Numbered from the stretch's first letter, positions 47,930 through 58,334 are shown. The stretch: 64,000 nucleotides of DNA from Salinimonas marina (GCF_015644725.1 NZ_CP064795.1:3098501-3162500); one strand, 5' to 3'. A program made the numbers and translations. The notes: a model not told the origin generated them from the letters alone.

Positions 47930-48180
47930 GTTCTGTCAGACTTTTTTTGGTTAAGAAACATGCCGTAAGCCTAGTAAACATAGCGTTTTTACTGCTATAC
48001 TGGTCAATTCGCTGCGAGTTTACGTAACAAAGGCAGCAGAGCATTTTTCAATCAATAAAGCCGTAAAACGGTGCTGACAGATGCAGTAACAAAACGACAG
48101 CAAGCATGACTGTGCAACGTATAGTGGCGGCCCGGGCGTGCTTTTTTGCTTAACTATTAAATGTGAGAAGTGTAGGTTCT

Positions 48181-50022
48181 ATGGCGCAAAGCAAGCAATC
48201 TCAGATTAAACTCCTGATTGCAAAAGGTAAAGAGCAAGGTTACTTAACTTTTGCAGAAGTAAATGACCACCTGCCGCAAGACATAGTTGATTCTGACCAG
48301 ATCGAAGACATCATTCGCATGATCAATGACATGGGCATTCAAGTGTCAGAGGCCGCTCCGGACTCCGACGAATTGCTTATGCAGGAAACCACTGCGGATG
48401 AAGACGCTGCTGAAGCTGCTGCTCAGGCACTAGCCACGGTAGAAAGTGAAATTGGCCGTACTACCGATCCTGTACGCATGTATATGCGTGAGATGGGTAC
48501 GGTTGAGCTGCTTACCCGCGAAGGCGAGATTGAAATTGCCAAACGTATTGAAGATGGGATTAATCAGGTTCAGTGCTCGGTTGCCGAATATCCAGAGGCA
48601 ATCACCTATCTATTAGAACAGTGGGATCTGTTCGAAGCCGAAGAGATTCGTCTGAGCGATATTATCTCAGGCTTTGTTGACCCGGATGATGAACGCGATA
48701 TGGCGCCAACTGCCACGCACATCGGTTCAGAATTGTCTGATGAAGAGCTCAAGGAAGAAGACGAAGAAGACGAAAGCGACAGTGATGACGATGACGACGA
48801 AGATGATAGCGGCGTTGATCCTGAACATGCGCGCCTGAAGTTTTCTGAGCTGCGTGAACAGTACATTGTTGCCCGTGATGTTATTGAAACTCAGGGTCGT
48901 GCGCACAAAGATTCTCGTAAGGAAATCGAAAAACTAAGCGAAATCTTCAAAGAATTCCGGTTAGTCCCCAAGCAATTCGATCGCATGGTTAAAAACATGC
49001 GCGACATGATGGACAAAGTTCGTATTCAGGAACGTCTTATCATGAAGTATTGTGTGGTTAACGCCAAAATGCCGAAGAAAGACTTTATCAAAGCCTTTGC
49101 CGGCAACGAGACATCAACCAAATGGTTGAATGCCGCGATTGATGGTAGTCATGGCTACAGTGATACCCTTGGCAACTTCAAAGAAGACATTGAGCGCAGT
49201 GTCTCTAAGATGAACCAGGTAGAACAGGAAACCGGCCTGGTTATAGCGGACATCAAAGATATCAATCGTCGTATGTCGATTGGTGAAGCAAAAGCTCGCC
49301 GTGCCAAAAAAGAAATGGTCGAGGCCAACCTGCGTCTGGTTATTTCAATCGCGAAAAAATACACCAACCGTGGTTTGCAATTTTTGGATCTGATTCAGGA
49401 AGGTAATATCGGTTTGATGAAGGCGGTGGATAAATTTGAATACCGCCGTGGCTATAAATTTTCAACGTATGCAACCTGGTGGATTCGTCAGGCCATTACC
49501 CGCTCTATTGCGGATCAGGCCCGTACTATCCGTATCCCGGTACATATGATTGAGACTATCAATAAACTGAACCGGATTTCACGTCAGATGCTACAGGAAA
49601 TGGGTCGAGAACCCAGCCCCGAAGAGCTGTCTGAACGTATGGTGATGCCCGAAGATAAAATCCGTAAAGTGCTGAAAATTGCCAAAGAGCCGATTTCGAT
49701 GGAAACGCCCATTGGTGATGATGAAGACTCGCACTTAGGTGATTTTATTGAAGATAGCACCATTATTCAGCCGCTTGATTCAGCCACCGGAGGCAGTCTT
49801 AAAAATGCGACTCAGGAAGTATTGGCAGGTCTGACCGCCCGTGAAGCAAAAGTACTGAGAATGCGTTTTGGTATCGACATGAACACCGACCATACACTGG
49901 AAGAAGTAGGCAAGCAATTTGATGTTACCCGTGAACGTATCCGTCAGATTGAAGCCAAGGCGTTGCGTAAACTGCGTCATCCAAGTCGTTCTGAACAGCT
50001 TAAGAGCTTTTTAGACGAGTAG
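48181..50022 (+). CDS. rpoD: RNA polymerase primary sigma factor RpoD (sigma-70)
   Basis: 613 aa from ATG 48181 ([21 protein letters not shown]. coli-like opening). Region 1.1 covers about residues 1-75, region 1.2 has [22 protein letters not shown], then a non-conserved insert with a very acidic stretch ([14 protein letters not shown], about 199-213). Region 2 has [20 protein letters not shown], region 3 [15 protein letters not shown] and region 4.2 [20 protein letters not shown]. It directs transcription of housekeeping genes. The gap of about 250 bases after dnaG contains an extended -10-like TGCTATACT (near 47990), a possible internal promoter. Terminator at 50049-50076. Confidence 0.99.
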   Translation: MAQSKQSQIKLLIAKGKEQGYLTFAEVNDHLPQDIVDSDQIEDIIRMINDMGIQVSEAAPDSDELLMQETTADEDAAEAAAQALATVESEIGRTTDPVRMYMREMGTVELLTREGEIEIAKRIEDGINQVQCSVAEYPEAITYLLEQWDLFEAEEIRLSDIISGFVDPDDERDMAPTATHIGSELSDEELKEEDEEDESDSDDDDDEDDSGVDPEHARLKFSELREQYIVARDVIETQGRAHKDSRKEIEKLSEIFKEFRLVPKQFDRMVKNMRDMMDKVRIQERLIMKYCVVNAKMPKKDFIKAFAGNETSTKWLNAAIDGSHGYSDTLGNFKEDIERSVSKMNQVEQETGLVIADIKDINRRMSIGEAKARRAKKEMVEANLRLVISIAKKYTNRGLQFLDLIQEGNIGLMKAVDKFEYRRGYKFSTYATWWIRQAITRSIADQARTIRIPVHMIETINKLNRISRQMLQEMGREPSPEELSERMVMPEDKIRKVLKIAKEPISMETPIGDDEDSHLGDFIEDSTIIQPLDSATGGSLKNATQEVLAGLTAREAKVLRMRFGIDMNTDHTLEEVGKQFDVTRERIRQIEAKALRKLRHPSRSEQLKSFLDE

Positions 50023-50048
50023 AATGGTTGCAGTAACATCGTGTTTCG

Positions 50049-50076
50049 AAAAGCCTGCTTTGTGCAGGCTTTTTTG
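50049..50076 (+). terminator. Terminator of the rpsU-yqeY-dnaG-rpoD operon
   Basis: AAAAGCCTGC pairs with GCAGGCTTTT, then TTTG, 27 bases after the rpoD stop. Confidence 0.9.
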
Positions 50077-50753
50077 TGCCTGCCAAAATCTGTTGAGTTT
50101 GGTTAGACATCAGCAACCTACCAGCCCTGCTGACCAGTGTCCAACCTCGGGACAGGTTGGCCCGACCTCATGCTTTGGCCACCCGCCACTAAAAAACGAT
50201 GAGCCTACTGCTGAGTAGCTACATTTTTAATGTATGGCAGTAAAGCAAAAGCAGAATCCTGATAACGCGCACAGGTTGAGGCCTCCACATCCACTAATGT
50301 CACCATTTCTAAGCCAAACGCTTTTCAGCCGTGCGTCGCCACGATTTTAATACCCTGGCGGTGACCGTAAACTATTGGAGCCGTATTTTCATTTGCGGTT
50401 ATAAAACCACTCGATGATATTGAACATATCGCTGTGAGATGTATTCGGGTTAAACCGATCTTTTGCTTAACTTGTTCACCTTGGGGTAGCGCGAAGAGCT
50501 TTTAGCTACGCCATTATGACAGCCGTTCCCGCCTCTGCTCATACTGCCTTCCAGCCCGCTCGCATTTAAGCAGGCCTGCGTTCATAACTGGTATACTGAC
50601 GCTTTGTCTATGCCCACCACCACTCGCTGTTTAAGCTTACCCATCAGACAGCTATCCTTAGCCCGCTCTCATATGCTCGGTGCCTGTTACCCGTGCACAT
50701 ACTGATGCACCACTATATGTCTACCACCCTAGAGTTCCCTCGACTGTAAGCTA
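50077..50753. other. Intergenic region with insertion-sequence relic
   Basis: About 680 bases between the rpoD terminator and the mscS-like gene stop. The left third holds nothing I can support; the rest is the decayed transposase described separately. Confidence 0.5.
50280..50660 (-). pseudogene. Remnant of an IS3-family transposase (OrfB, C-terminal part)
   Basis: Reading the minus strand, broken frames show pieces of the IS3-type DDE transposase. GLEGSMSRGGNGCHNGVAKSS resembles the usual GSMSRRGNCxDNAxxES segment with its catalytic glutamate region altered, and after a stop comes MFNIIEWFYNRK, resembling FDYIEVFYNRQRRHS. Upstream KQRVVVGIDKASVYQ may be the RRVVGW region. Several stops and frame changes show long decay. 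Terminal repeats are not visible, so the borders are approximate. Confidence 0.6.
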
Positions 50754-51842
50754 TTATTTGTCGTCCTCCGGAAACGGAAATTCTTTAATAAACAAGTCGT
50801 GTTTTGCGTACGGGATCTCTATTTTGTGTGCTTTGAACTGGTGAACAATTTGACTGTTTAGTATGTCAATCAGCCGCCCCTTTAACGCTGGCTTGTCTAC
50901 CCAAACCAACAATTCAAAATCTAACGCTGAGCCGCCAAACCGGCGAAACCTGACTCGCGGCTCAGGATCTTTACACACGAGCTCCTCTTGTTGAGCCACT
51001 GTCATCAATACGGCTCGCACCAAATCGATATCGGCATGATAAGCCACGCCGATGGGGATCCTGCAGCGAGATTTTTCATGTACGCCGCCGGATTCATTAA
51101 TTATTTTTGAATTCCCCATCACCGAGTTTGGAATGGTAATTTCTACATCGTCTCGCGTTAGCATGCGTGTACTGCGTATACCAATATGGGTGATTTCACC
51201 CCGATCTGTTGAGTCTAAAATAACATAGTCACCCACTTTGTAAGGCGCATCAGCCATTATGAATACACCTGAAAATAGATTTGCCAGGGTGTCTTTGGCA
51301 GCAAAGCCAACCGCAATGCCGACAATCCCCGCCGAGGCCAGCCAGGCCGTCATGTCTATATCCCATTGTGAAAATACCACGTAAACAGATACAACAATGA
51401 TGATGATGCTCAGCATATTCAGAAACAGGGGTAGCGTCTTGCTATTTATTGCTTTGAAGTGTTCCGGGTACTGAGCAAGCCGTTTTAACAGTACCCCACT
51501 GGCCTTTAATAAAAAAACCGTCCAAATGATCACCCCAATTGACTTTAGCACTGCAGACTCAATATACAGAATTTCCGCTGTCGGCTTCAAAGTTGTCAGG
51601 GCGATCCAAAGACCAATCATCAGAACACTGTAATAGATGGGCGCTCTTAACAGATCTAAAATTTCAGATCCCAAATTAATATCAGAGCGTTGAATCAGTT
51701 TCTTCAGGCTCACAATAATGACTTTCTTAAACAGTGTCGCCGCTAAAAAAGAAAGTAAAATTGCAACCGAGGCTTGGATTAGAGAATTGGTACCGAATGC
51801 CCCTAACAGGGTTGCAAACGACGACTGTATTTTTTCAAACAT
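50754..51842 (-). CDS. MscS-family mechanosensitive ion channel
   Basis: 362 aa. Four hydrophobic segments in the N-terminal half (about 18-40, 68-88, 97-120, 139-160) precede the pore-lining helix MTAWLASAGIVGIAVGFAAKDTLANLFSG, the hallmark glycine/alanine-rich TM3 of MscS. The cytoplasmic beta domain follows (YKVGDYVILDSTDRGEITHIGIRSTRM, ITIPNSVMGNSKIIN). It opens under membrane tension during osmotic downshock. It is encoded about 100 bases after rimK on the same strand, possibly cotranscribed. Confidence 0.93.
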   Translation of the reverse strand: MFEKIQSSFATLLGAFGTNSLIQASVAILLSFLAATLFKKVIIVSLKKLIQRSDINLGSEILDLLRAPIYYSVLMIGLWIALTTLKPTAEILYIESAVLKSIGVIIWTVFLLKASGVLLKRLAQYPEHFKAINSKTLPLFLNMLSIIIIVVSVYVVFSQWDIDMTAWLASAGIVGIAVGFAAKDTLANLFSGVFIMADAPYKVGDYVILDSTDRGEITHIGIRSTRMLTRDDVEITIPNSVMGNSKIINESGGVHEKSRCRIPIGVAYHADIDLVRAVLMTVAQQEELVCKDPEPRVRFRRFGGSALDFELLVWVDKPALKGRLIDILNSQIVHQFKAHKIEIPYAKHDLFIKEFPFPEDDK

Positions 51843-51945
51843 ACTAACAATCTATTCGTAGAAGTGAGAAAGCGACGATCTTTTCGGTAAAACGTCGGTG
51901 ACTCTTGTGAAAAGGGTCTGCTTATCATACCTCAACAACGTTTCT

Positions 51946-52851
51946 TTAGCCTTTGCCCTGTGTCCGAGTGCGATATGGCTTTGCATTTTTTTCGATAAAC
52001 TGAAATACCAAATCAGCCACATCTTTCTTTGTTGCCGTCTCAATACCTTCTAATCCAGGGGAAGAGTTGACCTCCATCACCACGGGCCCGCGCGAGGAGC
52101 GCAGTATATCAACACCACACATATTCAGGCCCATAATATTGGCTGCGGCAACGGCAGTTGCTCGCTCTTCTTTGCTCAATTTTACTAATACTGCCGTGCC
52201 TCCTCGGTGCAAATTAGAACGAAACTCACCTTCGGCGCCCTGGCGCTTCATAGCAGCAACCACTTTGTCGCCTACCACAAAACAACGAATATCCGCGCCG
52301 CCTGCTTCTTTTATAAATTCCTGGATAAGGATGTTGGCCTGAAGCCCCATGAAGGCTTCTACAATTGCCTCTGCGGTCTTCGTCGTTTCAGCAAGCACCA
52401 CGCCTATGCCCTGCGTGCCTTCTAGCAATTTGACGACACACGGCGCCCCGCCAACATTTTTGATCAAATCTTTTATATTGTCTGGTCTGTTCGCAAATCC
52501 GGTTCTGGGAAGGCCTATGCCTTTTCTCGACAGCAGCTGCATTGAGCGTAATTTATCTCGAGAACGGCTAATTGCAACAGACTCATTAATGCTATAACTA
52601 CCTGTCATTTCAAACTGTCTGACCACCGCGGCACCATAAAATGAAATAGAGGCACCAATGCGCGGAATGATCGCATCGTAGGCGGGCAGCTCTTGCCCTT
52701 TGAGTCTTACTGCCGGATGGTTACTGGTAATATCCATATAGCAATGCAAGGTATCGATTACATCAACTTGATGACCTCGAGCTTCGCCGGCTTCTTTCAG
52801 GCGGCGAGTTGAATATAGTTTTTTATTTCTTGATAGGATTGCAATCTTCAT
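51946..52851 (-). CDS. rimK: RimK-type ATP-grasp glutamate ligase
   Basis: 301 aa, the E. coli RimK length (300). ATP-grasp elements: [17 protein letters not shown] (nucleotide-binding loop), [38 protein letters not shown] and the magnesium site [26 protein letters not shown]. RimK adds glutamate residues to the C-terminus of ribosomal protein S6 and can make poly-alpha-glutamate. Divergence or coupling with other rim genes is not seen; the next gene is mscS-like. Confidence 0.94.
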   Translation of the reverse strand: MKIAILSRNKKLYSTRRLKEAGEARGHQVDVIDTLHCYMDITSNHPAVRLKGQELPAYDAIIPRIGASISFYGAAVVRQFEMTGSYSINESVAISRSRDKLRSMQLLSRKGIGLPRTGFANRPDNIKDLIKNVGGAPCVVKLLEGTQGIGVVLAETTKTAEAIVEAFMGLQANILIQEFIKEAGGADIRCFVVGDKVVAAMKRQGAEGEFRSNLHRGGTAVLVKLSKEERATAVAAANIMGLNMCGVDILRSSRGPVVMEVNSSPGLEGIETATKKDVADLVFQFIEKNAKPYRTRTQGKG

Positions 52852-53414
52852 TTAATTTCCCTTTGCCAACACTTGCAGGTGGAATTTCCGTTACTAATCA
52901 TTATAGTTGGGATATTGCAATGTACATAATATATGACATTTACCTCCTGTAGTGATCAATAAATCTGCTTTCCCTTTTAGCTAATTTCTTTGCTTTAGCC
53001 GGTAGTAGTCTTTCCTTACATTGGTGCGCTCTTTCTCAGTGGTGTTAATTCATCAGGCTGGCCGCCACGTTATACGTCAACACCCGGGCGCTGTGCCAGC
53101 GGGCCTTTTTGAATAAACTTCAGGCCAAAAAATAACCCATAGTTCGGTCAGATGTTGGTACCAGAGGCCTGATTTGAAGCGGCAGCCTATTTCTAGCAAC
53201 AGAATTAAAATTCTAAGCGCCTACCTCTGGACGCCTACGTATGGACACCCACTTTCTTTTCGAAAATCATTCTGCGGCGTGTTGTATTAACCACCCATAA
53301 AGACAGATGAAGGCGACGAAGACGTTTACCCTCTGGTAGGCTTATCCCCTACCCCGAAAAACAGTACCAATCGCATTAGCGACCAAAAAACAACGAGAAC
53401 CTAAGGATCCCACA
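52852..53414. other. Intergenic region, no supported gene
   Basis: About 560 bases between divergent rimK and the ElaA-like gene. A small CGCTG/CAGCG stem followed by a T run near 53090-53120 could be an orphan terminator. No ORF with family features; the rest is unexplained. Confidence 0.45.
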
Positions 53415-53870
53415 ATGATTGAATGGCAATGGGCGCAACTGGATAACCTGACACCCCGGGCGGTGCATGCGATGTATAAGTTGCGACAGGCGGTATTTGT
53501 TTTAGAGCAAACCTGTTTGTACCCGGATATTGATGAAGATGATTTAAGCGCTTACCACCTGCTTGGCTGGCAGGACGGTGAACTGGTGGCGTATGCAAGA
53601 ATACTGGCACCCGGGACCAAATATACTGAACCGGCAATGGGCCGCGTATTAACGGTAAATACACGCCGGCGCAGCGGCAGCGGCAAAAAGCTGGTAGCCG
53701 AGGCCATCAGACGGAGTGAAGATGCCTTTCCGGATACTGGTTTGCGTATTTCGGCCCAGGTTTATTTGCTGGCGTTTTACGAAGCATTTGGCTTTAGCAC
53801 GGTAGGCCAGCCCTACGACGAAGATGGTATTGCGCACATCGAGATGGTGCGTCCCGCCACCGGCACTTAA
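53415..53870 (+). CDS. GNAT family N-acetyltransferase, ElaA-like
   Basis: 151 aa, the ElaA length. Conserved opening (WAQLDNLTPRAVHAMYKLRQAVFVLEQTCLYPDIDEDD), substrate/CoA part DGELVAYARILAPG, the acetyl-CoA loop region VLTVNTRRRSGSGKKLVAEAI and YLLAFYEAFGFSTVGQPYDEDGI. Family members are GNAT acetyltransferases of unknown physiological substrate. It precedes dgcN by 36 bases and may be cotranscribed with it. Confidence 0.9.
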   Translation: MIEWQWAQLDNLTPRAVHAMYKLRQAVFVLEQTCLYPDIDEDDLSAYHLLGWQDGELVAYARILAPGTKYTEPAMGRVLTVNTRRRSGSGKKLVAEAIRRSEDAFPDTGLRISAQVYLLAFYEAFGFSTVGQPYDEDGIAHIEMVRPATGT

Positions 53871-53906
53871 CTGTAAGACTTTGGTGGCGGCGAAGGCGCA
53901 GATATT

Positions 53907-54962
53907 GTGTCACCGGCGCCAGATATGGTAAAGCTAACAGCAACTTTATCAATACAGGAAAAACACCGCGTGCTGCAGTCTCCCTATTTACTGTTTATTG
54001 GCGATGCCACTGATCCGTTAAGTATTAAAATGGCCCGTAGCGCCGCTGACTGGCGCCCGGAAAAGTGTGTGGGTGAATATCGCCTGCCCGGGTGCGAGGT
54101 AAGCACAGGTTGTCCGTCCCTGTCGATTGACGAAGCGGTAGAGCTGGGGGCTAAAAGTTTTGTGCTGGGCTTTGCCAATAGCGGCGGGCATTTGGACGCA
54201 CGCTATCTTGAGCATGTACTCAAAGCATTAGACGCGGGCCTGGATATTGTCAGTGGCCTGCACGATAAACTGTCCAGCTACCCGCAACTGGTTGAAAAAG
54301 CCGAAGCGATGCAGGCGCAACTAATAGACATTCGTCATCCAAGCACCACTTTCACCACCGGTACCGGCAAACGCAGGCAGGGCAAACGGCTGTTAACGGT
54401 GGGGACAGATTGTTCGGTTGGCAAAATGTACACCTCGTTGAGTATTGCCAGACACCTACAACAGCAAGGAAAAGCCGCGACCTTCCGGGCCACCGGCCAA
54501 AGCGGCATTCTGGTGGCCGGAGAAGGTATTCCTATCGATTGTGTGGTGGCCGATTTTATCAGTGGTGCGGCGGAATCGTTAAGTCCCGACAATGACCCTG
54601 AGCACTGGGATATTATCGAAGGCCAGGGTTCGTTATCCCATCCGGCCTTTGCCGGTGTGAGTCTGGGATTATTGCATGGCTCCCAGCCTGATGCGCTGAT
54701 TGTGTGTCATGCACTGAGTCGCACTCATATGCGAGCCCTGCCCCACCAGCCTCAGCCTACCCTGGCCCGGACTATCGAGCTGAACCTGGCTGCTGCGCGC
54801 CTGACTAATCCGGAGGTGTATGTTGCCGGTATTGCAGTGAATACCTCTTCGGTCAGCGATGAGCAAGCGCGTGACTGGTGTGAGCAGACCCAAACGAAGC
54901 TGGGACTGCCATGTGTGGATCCGGTCCGCCATGGGGTAAGTGAACTGGTAGCCGCATTATGA
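53907..54962 (+). CDS. dgcN: D-glutamate N-acetyltransferase DgcN (DUF1611 family)
   Basis: 351 aa from GTG 53907 (GAAGG upstream); an ATG at 53925 giving 345 aa is an equally possible start. DUF1611 features: PYLLFIGDATDPLSIKMA, CSVGKMYTSLSIARHL (a P-loop-like GTDCSVGKMYT), FRATGQSGILVAGEGIPID, IEGQGSLSHPAFAGVSLGLL and a C-terminal DPVRHGVSELV. In marine Pseudoalteromonas, DgcN acetylates D-glutamate and DgcA then epimerises it, allowing growth on D-Glu. The stop overlaps the dgcA start by four bases (ATGA), so the two are coupled. Confidence 0.88.
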   Translation: MSPAPDMVKLTATLSIQEKHRVLQSPYLLFIGDATDPLSIKMARSAADWRPEKCVGEYRLPGCEVSTGCPSLSIDEAVELGAKSFVLGFANSGGHLDARYLEHVLKALDAGLDIVSGLHDKLSSYPQLVEKAEAMQAQLIDIRHPSTTFTTGTGKRRQGKRLLTVGTDCSVGKMYTSLSIARHLQQQGKAATFRATGQSGILVAGEGIPIDCVVADFISGAAESLSPDNDPEHWDIIEGQGSLSHPAFAGVSLGLLHGSQPDALIVCHALSRTHMRALPHQPQPTLARTIELNLAAARLTNPEVYVAGIAVNTSSVSDEQARDWCEQTQTKLGLPCVDPVRHGVSELVAAL

Positions 54963-55966
54963 GCCTGACCCTTGAAGCTAGTCATGAACGCCTGCCCCTG
55001 GCCCGTGAGTTTCGTATATCCCGGGGTGCTAAGACACACGCCGATGTGATAGTGGTGCAGCTTCGCTGGCAGGGCGTTACCGGTCGCGGTGAAGCCGTAC
55101 CCTACGCGCGCTACGGTGAAACCATAGAAGCAGCGCTGAGCGAGCTGAACCAGCTTGCCCCCCAGTTAACCCATATCGATGATCACGCCCGTTTGCCTCA
55201 GCTTATGCGCGCCGGGGCCGCTCGCAATGCGCTGGACTGTGCGTTCTGGGATCTTATCGCTAACCACCGGCAAACCCCGGTAAGTACCCTGACCGGTCTG
55301 ACGCCTCCCACACAGTGCCTTACCGCGCAAACGGTTAGCGTAGGTCCGGTGGAGCAAATGCAGCAGGAAGCTTTAAGCCTGGGTCAGGCGGGTCTCATTA
55401 AAATAAAGCTGGACCCGCAGGATGTGGTCGCAAAAATACGGGCGATTCATCAGGTTTGCCCTGACAGCCAGTTTATTGTTGATGCCAATGAAGGCTGGAG
55501 TATGGAATTGCTTAAAGAGGTGGCGCCCCAGCTCAAAGCGCTGAATGTCGCGCTAATCGAACAGCCTCTGCCCGTGTCCGACGATGCGGCGCTGGAGGGA
55601 TATGAGTGTCCGGTGCCCTTATGTGCTGACGAGTCATGCCATACCAGTGACAACTTAAGCACATTAAAAAAGCGCTATCAGGCGGTGAATATCAAGCTGG
55701 ATAAAACCGGCGGGCTTACCGAAGCCATATCCCTGTACAACTCTGCCAAAGCATTGGATTTTAAAATCATGGTGGGCTGCATGGTCGCCTCTTCACTGGC
55801 GATGGCGCCGGCTTTTTTGCTGTGTAGTGGCGTTGATTTTGTTGATCTGGATGGCCCGGTATTGATTAAAAGTGATCGCCCTGACGGCTTTGAAATTCAC
55901 CACGGGGTTATGCGCCCTTCTACCAGGTTATTATGGGGTACGGGCATCACCAATCACACACCTTAG
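54959..55966 (+). CDS. dgcA: N-acetyl-D-glutamate racemase DgcA / dipeptide epimerase-like enolase-superfamily enzyme
   Basis: 335 aa, muconate-lactonizing/dipeptide-epimerase subgroup of the enolase superfamily. Visible catalytic parts: LIKIKLDPQDVV (KxK acid/base lysine), FIVDANEGWS (metal Asp), IEQPLP (metal Glu), LCADESCHT (metal Asp/Glu) and NIKLDKTGG (second lysine). The N-terminal capping domain opens LEASHERLPLAREFRISRG. Known relatives include Ala-Glu (L,D/L,L) epimerases; pairing with dgcN points to N-acetyl-D-Glu as substrate. A dipeptide substrate is the alternative. Next gene, 30 bases on, is a symporter. Confidence 0.86.
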   Translation: MSLTLEASHERLPLAREFRISRGAKTHADVIVVQLRWQGVTGRGEAVPYARYGETIEAALSELNQLAPQLTHIDDHARLPQLMRAGAARNALDCAFWDLIANHRQTPVSTLTGLTPPTQCLTAQTVSVGPVEQMQQEALSLGQAGLIKIKLDPQDVVAKIRAIHQVCPDSQFIVDANEGWSMELLKEVAPQLKALNVALIEQPLPVSDDAALEGYECPVPLCADESCHTSDNLSTLKKRYQAVNIKLDKTGGLTEAISLYNSAKALDFKIMVGCMVASSLAMAPAFLLCSGVDFVDLDGPVLIKSDRPDGFEIHHGVMRPSTRLLWGTGITNHTP

Positions 55967-55996
55967 TTATTGACCCAAACCACAGGGATGTGACTC

Positions 55997-57568
55997 ATGA
56001 CCACACTGGATTATGTAATTATCGGCACGTATTTGGCGGGGCTGTTGGTACTGGGGGTAGGCTTTAGAAAACAATCTGACAAACAGGATTATTTTTTAGG
56101 CGGGCGTACCCTGTCCTGGCCCGCCCTGTCGTTGTCGGTAATGGCGACCCAGCTATCGGCCATCAGCTTTATCTCGGCCCCGGCATTTGTAGGCTTACGT
56201 GAAGGTGGCGGACTTATCTGGCTGTCTTACGAACTGGCCCTGCCGGCCGCGGTGGCCATTTTACTATGGCGACTATTACCAACCCTGCATCAGGCCGGCG
56301 TGGTAAGTGTCTATGATTATCTTGAGCGGCGCTTTGCCCGCTCAACCCGTCTGCTTATTAGTCTGGTGTTTCAGCTTAGCCGCTCCTTTGCCACCGCCAT
56401 CATGATTTACGCCATCTCATTAATACTCCAAGGTACCATTGGCCTGGCGCAGTGGCATGCCATTACCCTCATCGGAGTTATCACGCTGATATACTCTGCC
56501 TTGGGCGGCATGAAAGCCGTGGTCTATGGCGATGCTTTGCAAATGGTCCTGATTGTGTCTGGGGCGGGGCTGTGTTTGTTGGTTGGGCTTGATGCTATGG
56601 GCGGCATGGCCGCGGTCATTAATCAGGCCGACCCGGCGCGACTGACCACCCTCAACCCGCAAGGTCTGGGGTTAAACGGTTCTGATTTTGGGCTGCTGCC
56701 CATGCTGTTTGGAGGCATCGTGTTGTATGCCTCCTACTATGGTTGCGATCAGTCTGAAGCCCAGCGTTCGTTGTCTAGCCAGAGTGTGGGAGACTTACGC
56801 AAACTACTGATTAGCGTTGCTCTGCTACGCTTCCCGATTACCGCTTTGTACTGCGCCACAGGCCTGGTGATCGGCACCCTGTTTTTGTCTGACTCACAGT
56901 TGATGAGTCAAATTCCAGCCGGTGAACCCGACTGGATGATGCCCGTTTTTATTGTTGAATACCTGCCCAGCGGGATGGTCGGCTTTATGGTGGTGGCGAT
57001 TATGGCCGCCGCCATGTCCTCACTAAGTTCAGCAATAAACAGTCTGGCGGCGGTAAGTGTGGAAGATATCTGTCGGGTAACCGGTCAGCAGCCAGACAAC
57101 CGTCAGTACCTGAAACAGGCCCGGCTGGCCGGAGTAATCTGGGGCTTGATAACCCTCACTCTATCCCTTTATGCCGGCGATATTGCCCCTACCGTAATTG
57201 AAGCCATCAATAAAATTGGGTCGGTTTTTTACGGCCCGGTACTGGCCACTTTTTTGCTGGGTATTCATAGTAAGCGGGTTACCGCGAGACAGGTTAATTT
57301 TGCACTGCTGGCCGGGGTTGGCTGCAATACCACGCTGTGGCTGACCGACAGCCCGCTGTTCTGGTTCTGGTGGAATGTCACCGGCTTTGGGCTGACCCTT
57401 CTTACCGGGATGCTTTTGCGTTACTGGCGACCCGCCGCAATTGGGCGTAAACTGGAGTCGGTTCGCGGTGCGCCGGCCAAATATCTGCTGATGCTGGTCT
57501 TGTGGAGTCTGATTTTATTGGCTTTTTGTATCTGGCTTTCGTGGTGGCTTTCCAAATTAACCGCCTGA
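55997..57568 (+). CDS. Sodium:solute symporter family (SSS) transporter
   Basis: 523 aa with about thirteen membrane helices. SSS-family marks: the opening LDYVIIGTYLAGLLVLGVGF, SDKQDYFLGGRTLSWPAL, SVMATQLSAISFISAPAFVG (sodium site region), IYSALGGMKAVVYGDALQMVLI and FMVVAIMAAAMSSLSSAINSLAAVSVEDI. It probably brings in an amino acid or peptide-derived substrate with Na+. Its position directly after dgcN-dgcA suggests D-glutamate or a related compound, which is inference. Confidence 0.9.
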   Translation: MTTLDYVIIGTYLAGLLVLGVGFRKQSDKQDYFLGGRTLSWPALSLSVMATQLSAISFISAPAFVGLREGGGLIWLSYELALPAAVAILLWRLLPTLHQAGVVSVYDYLERRFARSTRLLISLVFQLSRSFATAIMIYAISLILQGTIGLAQWHAITLIGVITLIYSALGGMKAVVYGDALQMVLIVSGAGLCLLVGLDAMGGMAAVINQADPARLTTLNPQGLGLNGSDFGLLPMLFGGIVLYASYYGCDQSEAQRSLSSQSVGDLRKLLISVALLRFPITALYCATGLVIGTLFLSDSQLMSQIPAGEPDWMMPVFIVEYLPSGMVGFMVVAIMAAAMSSLSSAINSLAAVSVEDICRVTGQQPDNRQYLKQARLAGVIWGLITLTLSLYAGDIAPTVIEAINKIGSVFYGPVLATFLLGIHSKRVTARQVNFALLAGVGCNTTLWLTDSPLFWFWWNVTGFGLTLLTGMLLRYWRPAAIGRKLESVRGAPAKYLLMLVLWSLILLAFCIWLSWWLSKLTA

Positions 57569-57613
57569 GTGCGAACAAGTATCATCCACCCTGTACACGC
57601 TAAAGAGGTTATT

Positions 57614-58261
57614 ATGGAACACGAGTTTTGGCACAAAAAGTGGCAGGAAAACGACATTGGTTTTCACGAAGAACAATACAACCCCGGCCTGGTCAACCAT
57701 CTCGACAAGCTGCGCCTGGCCCCCGGTAGCCGTATTCTGGTACCGTTGTGCGGTAAAAGCCTGGATATCCGTTATCTGATGGAGCAAGGCTACAAGGTGG
57801 TGGGCGCCGAGCTTAGCGAACTGGCGGTAAAGCAACTGTTTGAAAGCCTGAATATCACTCCGATGGTGGAAGATCGCAGCTGCGGTAAGCTGTATACAGC
57901 TCAGGGCATTCAGGTATTTGTGGGTGATATATTCACCTTACAAGATCACCACCTAAGCCAGATAGACGCCATCTACGATCGCGCTGCTCTGGTGGCCCTG
58001 CCCGAAGACCTGCGGGCCGGATACACCACCCATCTGCGCCAGATCACCCACCATGCCCCGCAACTGCTGATTTGTTTTGATTATGATCAGAGCCAGATGA
58101 CCGGCCCGCCATTTTCGGTGAATGCAAAAGAAGTTCGCCACCATTACGAGGCCCACTATAAGATGGAGTTAGTACAGCAAAGCGAGGTGAAGGGTGGCCT
58201 GAAAGGTCGCTGCCCCGCCACCACTAACATCTGGATATTATCTCTGAACACGATGGTGTGA
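57614..58261 (+). CDS. tpm: Thiopurine S-methyltransferase family protein (Tpm)
   Basis: 215 aa from ATG 57614 (MEHEFWHKKWQENDIGFHE). TPMT features: the SAM-binding LVPLCGKSLDIRYLMEQGY, VVGAELSELAVKQLF, GIQVFVGDIFTL and IYDRAALVALPEDLRAGY. Bacterial Tpm methylates thiopurines and, in some strains, selenium or tellurium compounds. It follows the symporter by 45 bases. Complete and in one frame. Confidence 0.92.
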   Translation: MEHEFWHKKWQENDIGFHEEQYNPGLVNHLDKLRLAPGSRILVPLCGKSLDIRYLMEQGYKVVGAELSELAVKQLFESLNITPMVEDRSCGKLYTAQGIQVFVGDIFTLQDHHLSQIDAIYDRAALVALPEDLRAGYTTHLRQITHHAPQLLICFDYDQSQMTGPPFSVNAKEVRHHYEAHYKMELVQQSEVKGGLKGRCPATTNIWILSLNTMV

Positions 58262-58334
58262 GTTGAAGTTTGACTCAATCCGGGGCCGGTAACGCACAAG
58301 GGGTTAGTGGCTTGTCGTTATACCCAGAACATAC

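Noticed and set aside
48606..48866. Serine-rich minus-strand frame inside rpoD
   Set aside because: It is the antisense of the acidic Asp/Glu codons of rpoD and has no independent support.
53085..53125. Possible attC-like or transposon end in the rimK-elaA gap (GTTATAC nearby)
   Set aside because: A single short core without paired arms or a second core; more simply a small terminator-like stem.
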